NCBI GenBank assembly: GCA_001602925.1
Contig: LUZT01000004.1
Span: 1 to 64,000, forward strand
Length of the DNA stretch: 64,000 nucleotides
From: Chlorobiales bacterium Clorobi_01
Lineage (GTDB): Bacteria > Bacteroidota > Chlorobiia > Chlorobiales > Chlorobiaceae
Direction of reading: 5' to 3'
Part shown: positions 37,477 through 44,967 of the stretch, one piece after another
Layout of the letters: each line of letters starts with the position of its first letter
Numbering within the stretch: the stretch's first letter is position 1
Notes under the pieces: generated by a model
Database searches by the model: none
The model's input: only the letters and a program-made list of their open reading frames with translations
What the model was told of the DNA's origin: nothing
Made by a program: the position numbers and the translations under genes

Positions 37477-37959
37477 ATGAAAAGAGCATTCTGGATAGTC
37501 ATCATCGCGTTGCTTTCAATGCAGTTTCCTGCGGTGTGGCAAACCGTCGAGGCCGTCGAACCGGAGACGTTTGAGATTCCGGCTGGCAGCGGTGCTATCA
37601 CGGTCAGAATTACCGGTTTGCGCAGCACCAACGGGAATCTTTCCGTGGCGCTGTTCAATGCCAAAAAGGGTTTTCCCGGCAAGTACGAAAGGGCCATCAG
37701 GAAAGCACAGATTCCGGCTGTCGGTTCGGAGCATCTGGTGGTATTTGGTGATATCCCCTACGGTACGTATGCGGTCGCGGTTCAGCACGACGAGAACGCC
37801 AACGGCAAGCTCGACGCCAATTTCCTCGGAATGCCGAAAGAGGGGGTTGGCACCTCGAACAATCCCAAATCGAAATTCGGCCCGCCCTCGTTTGACGATG
37901 CTTCTTTTGTGCTTGACAAGAAAGCGATGGAACTGACCATCAATCTGCGCTATCTCTGA
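37477..37959 (+). CDS. DUF2141 family secreted protein
   Basis: The ATG at 37477 gives a 160-residue protein with a Sec signal peptide (MKRAFWIVIIALLSMQFPA..., cleavage near residue 27). A TTG-started version 15 nt longer is less likely. The mature part reads as DUF2141: ITVRITGLRSTNGNLSVALFNAKKGFP, then PYGTYAVAVQHDENANGKLD and FLGMPKEGVGTSNN. The HDENANGKLD loop resembles a calcium-binding loop. Function unknown; members are periplasmic or outer-membrane associated. Confidence 0.85.
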   Translation: MKRAFWIVIIALLSMQFPAVWQTVEAVEPETFEIPAGSGAITVRITGLRSTNGNLSVALFNAKKGFPGKYERAIRKAQIPAVGSEHLVVFGDIPYGTYAVAVQHDENANGKLDANFLGMPKEGVGTSNNPKSKFGPPSFDDASFVLDKKAMELTINLRYL

Positions 37960-37982
37960 AAATTCAAGCGTTTAAATGACTT

Positions 37983-38417
37983 ATGGGCGTTCTCGAAGCG
38001 ATTTGTGTCAGTGTTGAAAAAGGGACGGTAAAGTTGGCGGTTCCGTCCGCCGAACTCCGTGAAAGCTGGGGGATCGAAGGCGACGCCCACGCGGGGGAGT
38101 GGCACCGCCAGATTTCGCTGCTGGCGGGCGAGAGTATCGACCTGGTGCGCGAAATGATGCCGGAACTCGATTATGGAATGTTTGGCGAGAACCTGGTGAC
38201 CAGGGGCATCGATCTTGCCGGACTTGCCATCGGTGACCGTTTACTGGTTGGCGAGCAGGTTGTGCTTGAAGTAACCCAGGTCGGCAAGGAGTGCCACAAT
38301 GGAGGCTGCCCGATCCAGAAAGCCACAGGCGATTGCATTATGCCACGGGAAGGCATTTTCTGCAAAGTCCTTGCTGGTGGCGGGGTTGCGCCCGGAAGTG
38401 CAGTGTTGGCTGTATGA
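37983..38417 (+). CDS. MOSC domain protein
   Basis: The 144-residue protein is a stand-alone MOSC domain, the sulfur-carrier domain found in molybdenum cofactor sulfurases. Typical pieces are GIEGDAHAGEWHRQISLLAGESID, GMFGENLVTRGID, IGDRLLVGEQVVLEVTQ and the conserved Cys region GKECHNGGCPIQKATGDCIMPREGIFCKVL. It is convergent with the molybdenum cofactor operon that starts at 42773, which supports a role in cofactor delivery or maturation. Confidence 0.88.
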   Translation: MGVLEAICVSVEKGTVKLAVPSAELRESWGIEGDAHAGEWHRQISLLAGESIDLVREMMPELDYGMFGENLVTRGIDLAGLAIGDRLLVGEQVVLEVTQVGKECHNGGCPIQKATGDCIMPREGIFCKVLAGGGVAPGSAVLAV

Positions 38418-38498
38418 TATGTTTTGTCTGTATGCGTTGTATTGTTTGTGTGGTATTTATGTGGCTGCGGCGTGAAATTATTCATTTATAATTCGTCT

Positions 38499-39494
38499 TT
38501 ACCCTCCAATCTGCGACATGCTTGATGCAGCGGTGTCGTGGCTGCTTTTCAGGCCGTCTTCTGGTTTTTGCTGCACGGCTTCGATGATCCGCTTTTTTAT
38601 CTCCACTTCATTCATTTTTCCTTTCAGTGCTGGCGCGAGGTCGATGCTTTCGTGGTGGTAGAGGCAGCTGATCAGTCTGGCGTCGGCGGTGATTCTGAGC
38701 TTCGAGCAGCTGCTGCAGAAGTTGCGGGAGAAGGCCGGGATGACCGCTATCGATCCTCGGTGGCCGCGGAGGCGAAAGCTGTAGTGCTCGGTCGAGTGGC
38801 CGGTGATGGCTTCGATTTCCGGGTATGCGCTGACGAGCCGCTCGCGGATCATCTCAGCGCCCATGAAGCGTCCGGTGCGCCAGATCTGGTGGTCGTCGAA
38901 GGGTTGCAGTTCCATGAAGCGAACGGTCACGTCGTGTTCGCGCGTCAGTTCGACGAAGGCCGGGATTTCGTCGCTGTTGATGCCCCGGAGCAGGAGTGTG
39001 TTGAGCTTGACTGCGAGGCTGGGCGTGGCGAGCAGGCGGTCGAGCGCTTTGCTGACTTGTTCAAAGCGGTCGCGCCGGGTGATCGATTTGAACTTTTCGC
39101 GGTCGAGGGTGTCGAGGCTGAGGTTGACGCCGTCCAGCCCAGCTTCGATCAGCGCGTCGAGTTGCCGGTCGAGCAGCACGCCGTTGGTGGTGATGTAGAC
39201 GGTGTCGATGCCGGGCGTCGCTTTGGCGATCCTCACCAGTTCCGGGATGCTTGGATGGAGCAGCGGCTCACCGCCGGTGAAACGGATTTTCCTGACACCC
39301 ATTCCGGCTAAGAGTGCGATGAGCTCCGAGGCTTCGACGACGTCGAGTTGTTGCGTTTGCGCGGGCGCGTCCTCCTTCAGGCAGTAGGTGCAGCGCAGGT
39401 TGCAGGCGCTGGTGACGGCGATGCGCACGTAATCAACCGCGCGCCCAAAGCGGTCGGTTAGCGCGGGTCGCCGCATTTCCGGTTCGCGATTCAT
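38499..39494 (-). CDS. moaA: GTP 3',8-cyclase (molybdenum cofactor biosynthesis)
   Basis: MoaA is a radical SAM enzyme that, with MoaC, turns GTP into cyclic pyranopterin monophosphate. The N-terminal radical SAM cluster is CNLRCTYC (about residues 31-38) and the second cluster is SRNFCSSCSKLRIT with the third Cys in the following LISCLYH segment. Length (331 aa) is normal. The C-terminus is slightly divergent, without the usual GG end preceded by RMxxIGG: here it ends SSMSQIGG. Its start overlaps the mobBA stop by 4 nt. Confidence 0.95.
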   Translation of the reverse strand: MNREPEMRRPALTDRFGRAVDYVRIAVTSACNLRCTYCLKEDAPAQTQQLDVVEASELIALLAGMGVRKIRFTGGEPLLHPSIPELVRIAKATPGIDTVYITTNGVLLDRQLDALIEAGLDGVNLSLDTLDREKFKSITRRDRFEQVSKALDRLLATPSLAVKLNTLLLRGINSDEIPAFVELTREHDVTVRFMELQPFDDHQIWRTGRFMGAEMIRERLVSAYPEIEAITGHSTEHYSFRLRGHRGSIAVIPAFSRNFCSSCSKLRITADARLISCLYHHESIDLAPALKGKMNEVEIKKRIIEAVQQKPEDGLKSSHDTAASSMSQIGG

Positions 39495-40594
39495 TCGCCG
39501 CCCTTGCCGATTGTCCGGAGCGCGTCGTCCATCGCAGCCGGGTCGTTCACGTTGCGCAGTTTCGACGCATCATTCGGCTCGATGAACTGTACCCGCGAGT
39601 TCATGAGGAACGAGCGGAGCGAGTCGTTGCCGGAGGCGTGGCGTTCGAGCAGGCGGCGTCGCGATTTTGGTTCGTAGATCGAGAGCAGCGGCTCCGGGCG
39701 GCCCCAGCTGTCTGCGATGAACGCTGTGGCGAAGCGGAAAGGATTTCGTCCCGCTTGCAGTGCCGTGATCACCGGTTCGTCGATGAAAGGCAGGTCGCAG
39801 GCTGCCACGAGCCACGCCGCACCGGGCGCGTGGCGCTGCGCCGAGAGCAGGCCGCCGAGCGGCCCCAGGTCGAGGTAGCTGTCTGCGATTCCGGGCAGCC
39901 CGGCCTCCGAATAGCGGTCGAACTGATCGCTTCGGCAGGAGATGAACACTTCGTCGCAGACGCCGCCGAGCAGCGCGGCTGTCCGGTCGAGCTGGCTCGC
40001 TTCGTGGTAGCGAAGTTGCGCCTTGTCGTGCCCCATCCGCGAACTTTGGCCGCCCGCGAGCACGAGGCCGTTGAGCGGAGTGTTGTTCGCCTGCGTTCGG
40101 AAAAACTCCGCGATGAAGGCACTTACCGATGGCACGTCGTCTCGATGGAACAGCGGCAGATCGAAGCGTTCGAGTCCGTCGTTGCTTCCGTCATGCACGA
40201 GCGCAAGCACCTCTGGAATCGCGCCTGATTCGAGCGATGGCAGAATCTTGCAGCGGGCGTCGATCAACAGGAGTTTCGGTACCGGCAGCTCCTTGAGGCC
40301 CTCGATGAAGAGCAAGTCGGCGGCAAGCGTCGATCCGGCGATGTCGAGCCGTCCTGTGCCGCTCGAAATGAGCGCCTCCTTCTCGCGGTCGGCGATCAGC
40401 ACCGGCGTCGCGCCCGCCTTGCCGAAGCGGTCGGAGTCCTTGCCTTCGCGGTCGATGTCGAAGCGGTGGCAGCCGTGTTTCAGGGCGGCGACCTCGAATC
40501 CGTCAGCCCTGAAGTGGCGGATCAGCTTTTCGACGAGCGTCGTCTTGCCGGAGCCGGAGAGGCCGCAGAGGGCGATTTCAAACGGGTGGAACAT
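39491..40594 (-). CDS. mobBA: Fused MobB-MobA: guanine dinucleotide cofactor assembly protein
   Basis: A single polypeptide combines two proteins. Residues about 1-165 (from MFHPFEIALCGLSGSGKTTLVEKL) are MobB with its P-loop GLSGSGKTT and the KHGCHRFDIDREGKDS switch. Residues about 170-367 are MobA, the GTP:molybdopterin guanylyltransferase, with LVLAGGQSSRMGHDK and CDLPFIDEP. The ATG at 40594 is chosen because it leaves 14 nt to moeA; an alternative ATG at 40636 adds 14 residues and would overlap moeA. The enzyme makes the MGD form of the cofactor. Confidence 0.9.
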   Translation of the reverse strand: MFHPFEIALCGLSGSGKTTLVEKLIRHFRADGFEVAALKHGCHRFDIDREGKDSDRFGKAGATPVLIADREKEALISSGTGRLDIAGSTLAADLLFIEGLKELPVPKLLLIDARCKILPSLESGAIPEVLALVHDGSNDGLERFDLPLFHRDDVPSVSAFIAEFFRTQANNTPLNGLVLAGGQSSRMGHDKAQLRYHEASQLDRTAALLGGVCDEVFISCRSDQFDRYSEAGLPGIADSYLDLGPLGGLLSAQRHAPGAAWLVAACDLPFIDEPVITALQAGRNPFRFATAFIADSWGRPEPLLSIYEPKSRRRLLERHASGNDSLRSFLMNSRVQFIEPNDASKLRNVNDPAAMDDALRTIGKGGE

Positions 40595-40608
40595 TTCGTC
40601 GTGCCGCC

Positions 40609-41835
40609 TTAAAAGGAGTTTGCCCACGGAAGCCATGAGCAGGTGACCGGTGATCCGGCGGGAAGCGGCTCGGCGGCGGGCGGCGCTTCGACCACGCAGT
40701 TCGCGCTGGAAAGCGCCGTCAGCATGTGCGACTCGGTTTGTGGCGAAAGCGTGCAGCGGAGCGCGCCGTCGTCGATTCGCGTCGTGCCGAACAGAAAGCG
40801 GTGGCGCTTGCGGTCGGCGGGAAACGGAGCGTCGAGCGCTGCCGTAAACTTCCGCGCAGGCTTGATGCCCTGCATCCGGGCGAGGGCGGGGAGGCAGTAT
40901 TCGAGCAGGCAGACCAGCGCCGAAACCGGGTTGCCCGGCAGCGAAAAGACGAGCTTCCCCGAAGCGGTCGCGCCGAAGTAGAGTGGCTTGCCCGGTTTCT
41001 GCGCAACCGTCCAGAAACGCTGCTCCACGCCAAGCTCGCCAAGCGCTTCATGCATGAAGTCGAACTCGCCGGTCGAGATGCCACCTGCGGTGATGACAAT
41101 GTCCGACTCGTCAATCGCCGATGCCAATGCCTCCCAGATGGCGAGCCTGTCGTCCGGCAACTGTCGGGTTTTTGGGACGATTGCTCCCGAAGCCTCGATG
41201 CACGCTTCAAGCAGCGGCAGATTGCTGTTGTAGATCGCCAGCGGCTCGATCTCCTCGCCGGGCATCCGCAATTCGTCGCCGACTGTGATGATCGACACGC
41301 ACGGTTGCGGTCGAACGAGTGCCGCGGCGATGCCGAAAGTGGCGAACAGGCCGATCTCCGCTGGCGTGATGCGGGTTCCGGAGGCGGCGAGCAGCGTGCC
41401 GGGCTCGACCTCTTCGCCTGCGTGGCGGATGTTCGCGCCTCGCTTCGGCGCTTTGTAGAACTCGACGGTGTCGCTGCCGAAGCCGCTGGTCTGCTCGAAC
41501 GGCACCACCGTGTCGGCGCCCTCCGGTACGGGCGCGCCGGTCATGATCCGGCAGCAGGTTCCGGCTTCGAGTGGCACGACGTCGAGAGCGCCGGCGGCCA
41601 GCTCCTGCGAGACGGTGAGCACTACGGGCGATTCGTCCGAGGCTTCCGCGATCTCGCCAAACCGCACGGCGAAGCCGTCCATCGCGGCGTTGGTGAAGCG
41701 TGGCATCGCGAATCCGGCACGGACCTCTTTGGCGAGCACGCGGCCCCGGAGCTGGAGCAGCGGTACGGAGACGGTCGCCTCGATCAGGCGCGTCGTCGCG
41801 GCGATAATTTCGTGAGCTTCGTGAACGGTCGTCAT
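40609..41835 (-). CDS. moeA: Molybdopterin molybdenumtransferase
   Basis: MoeA inserts molybdate into adenylylated molybdopterin. The 408-residue protein has the MoeA N-terminal domains with RFTNAAMDGFAVRF, GTCCRIMTGAPVPEGADTVVPFE and GEEVEPGTLLA. The central MoCF-biosynthesis domain has VSIITVGDEL, IVITAGGISTGEFDF and FSLPGNPVSALVCL, followed by the small C-terminal domain. Its start overlaps the moaC-mog stop by 4 nt. Confidence 0.95.
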   Translation of the reverse strand: MTTVHEAHEIIAATTRLIEATVSVPLLQLRGRVLAKEVRAGFAMPRFTNAAMDGFAVRFGEIAEASDESPVVLTVSQELAAGALDVVPLEAGTCCRIMTGAPVPEGADTVVPFEQTSGFGSDTVEFYKAPKRGANIRHAGEEVEPGTLLAASGTRITPAEIGLFATFGIAAALVRPQPCVSIITVGDELRMPGEEIEPLAIYNSNLPLLEACIEASGAIVPKTRQLPDDRLAIWEALASAIDESDIVITAGGISTGEFDFMHEALGELGVEQRFWTVAQKPGKPLYFGATASGKLVFSLPGNPVSALVCLLEYCLPALARMQGIKPARKFTAALDAPFPADRKRHRFLFGTTRIDDGALRCTLSPQTESHMLTALSSANCVVEAPPAAEPLPAGSPVTCSWLPWANSF

Positions 41836-42773
41836 GCGTGGCCCTCCCCTTTGAGCATCGGGAATGCGTGGAAGATGGCGGGAGCGAGCACTTCGAGTGC
41901 GTCTTTCGCCGCGCCCGTACTACCCGGCAGGCAGACGACCACCGCGTTGCCGATCACTCCTGCGGCGAGGCGCGAAAGCATCGCGGTTCGCGTTTTCGTT
42001 TGCCCCCACCGAAGCAGCTCCTGCTCCACGCCGGGCAGTCGTCGGGTGAACTTCGGGGCGAGCGTGTCGATGGTCAGGTCGCGCGGGCCGAGGCCAGTGC
42101 CGCCGGAGGTGACGATCAGCCCGATGCCCTCGCCGATCCACGCCTCGACCGTTGCAACGATCTCTGTCGGTTCGTCTGGAATGACGGTCAGCGCCTCGAC
42201 CGCACATCCCGCCGCTTCGAGTCCCTCGCGCAAGATCGCGCCAGAGCGGTCGGTCGCCGTGCCCGCGGCGATGGAGTCCGACATGACGAGAATTGCCGTG
42301 CGTGGGCGATACTCCGCCGCAAGCGTTGACTTGCCGCCGGTCTTGCGGTCGAGCCGGATGGCGGAAATCTCCATCGTCTTGTCCACCGCCTTGCACATGT
42401 CGTAAATGGTCAGCGCCGCCACAGAGACGGCGGTCAGCGTCTCCATCTCGACGCCTGTCGATTCGCGCGTGATGACGGTTGCCGCAATGCCGATCGAGTC
42501 GTCGCCGATCTCGAATTCGATGTCGATCCAAGAGAGGTTGAGCTGGTGACAGAGAGGGATGAGTGTCGAGGCCTGCTTGGCCGCCTGGATGCCAGCGATC
42601 TTGGCCGCGGCGAGCACGTTGCCTTTCGGCAGCTCTTCGCGGTGGAGCAGCGCGATGGTTTGCGGCAGCATGACGATGCGGCCCGAGGCGCGAGCTTCAC
42701 GGCGCGTCGGCGGTTTGCCGGAAACGTCCGCCATGCGGACCATGCCGTTTTCGTCGAGGTGGGTGAATTCCAT
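41832..42773 (-). CDS. moaC: Fused MoaC-MogA/MoaB molybdenum cofactor protein
   Basis: The ATG at 42771-42773 begins MEFTHLDENGMVRMADVSGK, the canonical MoaC start; the extra upstream codons in the same frame are not used. Residues about 1-155 are MoaC (cyclic pyranopterin monophosphate synthase), with PLCHQLNLSWIDIEFEI, VEMETLTAVSVAALTIYDMCKA and IRLDRKTGGKS. Residues about 160-313 are a MogA/MoaB adenylyltransferase with VMSDSIAAG, IVTSGGTGLGPRDLTID and CLPGSTGAAKDAL. It is the first gene of the operon moaC-mog, moeA, mobBA, moaA. Confidence 0.93.
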   Translation of the reverse strand: MEFTHLDENGMVRMADVSGKPPTRREARASGRIVMLPQTIALLHREELPKGNVLAAAKIAGIQAAKQASTLIPLCHQLNLSWIDIEFEIGDDSIGIAATVITRESTGVEMETLTAVSVAALTIYDMCKAVDKTMEISAIRLDRKTGGKSTLAAEYRPRTAILVMSDSIAAGTATDRSGAILREGLEAAGCAVEALTVIPDEPTEIVATVEAWIGEGIGLIVTSGGTGLGPRDLTIDTLAPKFTRRLPGVEQELLRWGQTKTRTAMLSRLAAGVIGNAVVVCLPGSTGAAKDALEVLAPAIFHAFPMLKGEGHA

Positions 42774-43077
42774 GATTAGCAAGATTTGGCTCGACCGGAA
42801 AGCCATGCCAGTTGTGCGTTCAGGCTCCGGGATTGACAATGCAGCGTCGAGACCGGTCAGCTCTATTCCGTTCTCTTCGCCCCGAATATAGACAATCTTC
42901 AAGCGTTTTGCGATTTTCTGCGACTCCGGCGTTTTTGTGGTTTCCGGGCAAATGCTTGGAACTCATTCAAAAAAATAGGAGTATAATGAGGATGAAACAG
43001 AGAAAAAACCCTATGCTTTGTCAGCTGACGGGGCAGGATTTTACAGGAACAACTCATTCAATCAAAATCATATAACT
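42774..43077. other. Divergent promoter region between the moaC-mog and ferritin-like genes
   Basis: About 300 bp without a recognisable gene. The right part has a candidate -10 hexamer for the ferritin-like gene (listed separately). The left part reads open in frame with moaC on the minus strand but looks non-coding. I did not find a convincing molybdenum cofactor riboswitch. Confidence 0.5.
42956..42987 (+). promoter_or_regulatory. Candidate promoter of the ferritin-like gene
   Basis: A consensus -10 TATAAT (42982-42987) lies 90 bp before the start codon. The only -35-like hexamer, TTGGAA (42956-42961), is 20 bp away, longer than optimal, so the promoter may depend on an activator. This is a sequence-only guess. 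Confidence 0.35.
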
Positions 43078-43572
43078 ATGGGAACCAAAGGACGTGAAAT
43101 CGTAGGCGATTCCATCGATCGCGTACTCGAACTGCTGAACAAGGCCTTTGCCGACGAGTGGCTTGCCTACTACCAGTACTGGATCGGCTCCAAGATCGTG
43201 GAGGGGCCAATGAAGGATGCCGTGATTGCCGAGCTGTTGCAGCACGCCGCGGACGAACTGCGTCATGCCGACATGGTGAGTATGCGCATTATCCAGCTTG
43301 GCGGCACGCCGCTCACCAGCCCGAAGCAGTGGTTCGAGTGGACCAACTGCGGCTACGAGGCGCCCGACGACAAGTTCGTCAAGATGATCCTCGAACAGAA
43401 CATCTCCGGCGAGCAGTGTGCCATCACCACCTACAACAGCATCATCCAGGAGATCGGTATGAAAGATCCGGTCACCTACAATCTTGCTGTGCAGATTCTT
43501 CAGGACGAGGTGACCCATGAAGAGGATCTTCAGGCGCTCCTCGAAGACCTCGGAGTCTTCCTGCGGAAATGA
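43078..43572 (+). CDS. Ferritin-like di-iron protein (Dps-like/bacterioferritin type)
   Basis: The 164-residue protein starts MGTKGREIVGDSIDRVLELL at 43078; a longer frame from 43018 is unlikely. It is a four-helix ferritin-like fold with metal-ligand patterns ADEWLAYYQYWIG (helix A), HAADELRHADM (helix B, ExxH), LEQNISGEQCAITTYN (helix C) and QDEVTHEEDLQALLEDL (helix D, ExxH). This pattern fits the Dps-like/DPSL group that consumes peroxide and stores iron. It sits next to a rubrerythrin and a Fur/PerR gene, consistent with oxidative stress defence in an anaerobe. Confidence 0.88.
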   Translation: MGTKGREIVGDSIDRVLELLNKAFADEWLAYYQYWIGSKIVEGPMKDAVIAELLQHAADELRHADMVSMRIIQLGGTPLTSPKQWFEWTNCGYEAPDDKFVKMILEQNISGEQCAITTYNSIIQEIGMKDPVTYNLAVQILQDEVTHEEDLQALLEDLGVFLRK

Positions 43573-43614
43573 TTTTCAATTCACCATTCATAACTCATAA
43601 TTCATCATTCACTT

Positions 43615-44115
43615 ATGCCGACGACACACGAAAACCTGAAGAACGCCTTTGCCGGTGAAAGCCAGGCCTTCATGAAATACACCACCTTTGCCGAGAAGGC
43701 CGAAAAAGAGGGCTTCAAGAACGTGGCCAAGCTGTTCAGAACCACCGCTCAGGCCGAGCGCATCCACGCGCAGGGCCACCTTGCCGCGGACGACGCTATC
43801 GGCTCGACCGCCGACAACCTCGAAACGGCCATCGGTGGCGAGACCTACGAGCACAACGAAATGTATCCGCCGATGTTCGAGCAGGCCGTTGCCGAAGGTC
43901 ACAAGGCCAAGCGCATGTTCGGTTTCGCCGTGGAAGCCGAGAAGGTTCACGCCGCGCTCTATCGCAAGGCGCTCGAAGCGGTCAAGGCTGGACAGGACCT
44001 GGCTGAAACTGAAATCTGGCTCTGCCCGGTTTGCGGTCACATCGAGCTTGGCGCTCCGCCGGAGCACTGCCCGATCTGCAACGTCAAGGCGTCAGTCTAC
44101 ATCCAGATCGCCTGA
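43615..44115 (+). CDS. Rubrerythrin
   Basis: Rubrerythrin reduces hydrogen peroxide using a di-iron centre fed by a rubredoxin-type iron. The 166-residue protein has the di-iron four-helix bundle (residues about 1-130: NAFAGESQAFMKYTTFAEKAEKEG, QAERIHAQGH, VEAEKVHAALY). A short C-terminal rubredoxin-like knuckle has CPVCGH and CPICN (about 141-160). It follows the ferritin-like gene after 42 nt, in which short ATTCA/ATTCA-like repeats lie. The pair probably forms an operon. Confidence 0.95.
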   Translation: MPTTHENLKNAFAGESQAFMKYTTFAEKAEKEGFKNVAKLFRTTAQAERIHAQGHLAADDAIGSTADNLETAIGGETYEHNEMYPPMFEQAVAEGHKAKRMFGFAVEAEKVHAALYRKALEAVKAGQDLAETEIWLCPVCGHIELGAPPEHCPICNVKASVYIQIA

Positions 44116-44141
44116 TCGTTCGACTCACATCGAAAAATGTC

Positions 44142-44179
44142 AATGCCCTCCGTCGTGAAGCCGGGGGGCATTTTTTTTG
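44142..44179 (+). terminator. Rho-independent terminator after rubrerythrin
   Basis: ATGCCCTCCG pairs with CCGGGGGGCAT (one mismatch) around TCGTGAAG and is followed by eight T. It lies 27 nt after the rubrerythrin stop. Confidence 0.8.
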
Positions 44180-44340
44180 TCCAGACCGGAATCATAAACG
44201 GATGTTGTAGAAAAAATTATGATTTCGAGGAAAAAGCTTTGTAAACGAAGAGCCTGAACGGAGGTGGGGAGATGCTTACGATGCCGCTTTCTTTTCCGCG
44301 CAGTTTGAGCAGATTCCGCTGATAACCATGCGCTTGCCGG

Positions 44341-44700
44341 TTACGGTAAAGTGTTTTCCGATATGGGGGGGAGTGGTACATCGTCAAGAGTCGCGTCGCA
44401 GAAATCGGTGATCTGGCCGCATCTGATACAGTGGAGATGATGGTGATTGTTGGTCTGGGAGTCGAATCTCCTGGAGAGCGAATAGGATTCGATCATGTCG
44501 ATTACGCCGATCTCGGAAAAGGTAAGCAGCGTCCTGTTCACCGTGTCAAAGGAAATCGTTGGCCAGGTATCGGTGATCTTCCGGTACACCCAGTCCGCCG
44601 AAGGGTGATCGGCGCAGTCCATGAGCAGTTTGTAGATGGCAAGCCTTTGTGGTGTCACTTTCAGGCCTGCTTTCCGGCAGCGTTCGATGAACCGGTTCAT
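44341..44700 (-). CDS. Fur/PerR-family regulator, frame broken at a run of seven G
   Basis: From ATG 44698-44700 (RBS AAAGGA 6-8 nt upstream) the frame reads MNRFIERCRKAGLKVTPQRL, the winged-helix of Fur/PerR. It continues through HHHLHCIRCGQITDF with the first CxxC, then stops at 44341. On the other side of a seven-G tract (44365-44371, C on the coding strand) a shifted frame continues to 44276 with HIGKHF and CSNC, the second CxxC and structural zinc site. The C-terminal part is therefore lost from the main frame unless one base is added. Its neighbours are a rubrerythrin and a ferritin-like gene, which fits PerR. Confidence 0.8.
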   Translation of the reverse strand: MNRFIERCRKAGLKVTPQRLAIYKLLMDCADHPSADWVYRKITDTWPTISFDTVNRTLLTFSEIGVIDMIESYSLSRRFDSQTNNHHHLHCIRCGQITDFCDATLDDVPLPPISENTLP

Positions 44701-44798
44701 GCGTTTTTCCTTTATACCCGATTGATCCATCGGCTTTTTTTCGTCACGGCACGGTGACAATAACTTCCGAATGCAAGAGGTCTGCCTGTTGATATAGT

Positions 44799-44824
44799 CA
44801 GATATTAACAATTATTGATATCTG
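44799..44824. promoter_or_regulatory. Palindromic operator candidate upstream of the Fur/PerR gene
   Basis: A 26-bp imperfect palindrome starts CAGATATTAAC and ends ATTGATATCTG, with 22 of 26 positions symmetric. AT-rich palindromes with an ATTAnnATTAT core are the usual Fur/PerR target. It lies 99 bp before the fur-like start and about 145 bp before the YihY-like gene, so it could control both divergent genes. This is inference from symmetry. Confidence 0.45.
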
Positions 44825-44967
44825 CAAAAAATTTATAAAAAATACATGGGAAAACAAGTGTAACGGGATTGTGCAATGGGCTGTTTTTGTTTTGTATTCC
44901 GCGTTCTCTACCTTGCTCTAACGGCGCCTCAGCTATTATCCGTCAAGGCGCTGGATGGTAGCGTTGC

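Noticed and set aside
36054-37697. 547-aa open frame on the minus strand
   Set aside because: Antisense to the MFS, DUF1847 and DUF2141 genes, all of which have clear motifs; there is no start region or conserved motif.
40726-42405. 559-aa open frame on the plus strand
   Set aside because: Antisense to moeA and moaC-mog. It is composition-driven with no recognisable domain.
42774-43077. Molybdenum cofactor riboswitch before moaC-mog
   Set aside because: I looked for the conserved paired elements in the minus-strand leader and could not assemble a convincing structure.
43573-43614. Short ATTCA-type repeats as a CRISPR or mobile repeat
   Set aside because: Only a few degenerate copies in 40 nt, without spacers or flanking genes; simple low-complexity spacer DNA.
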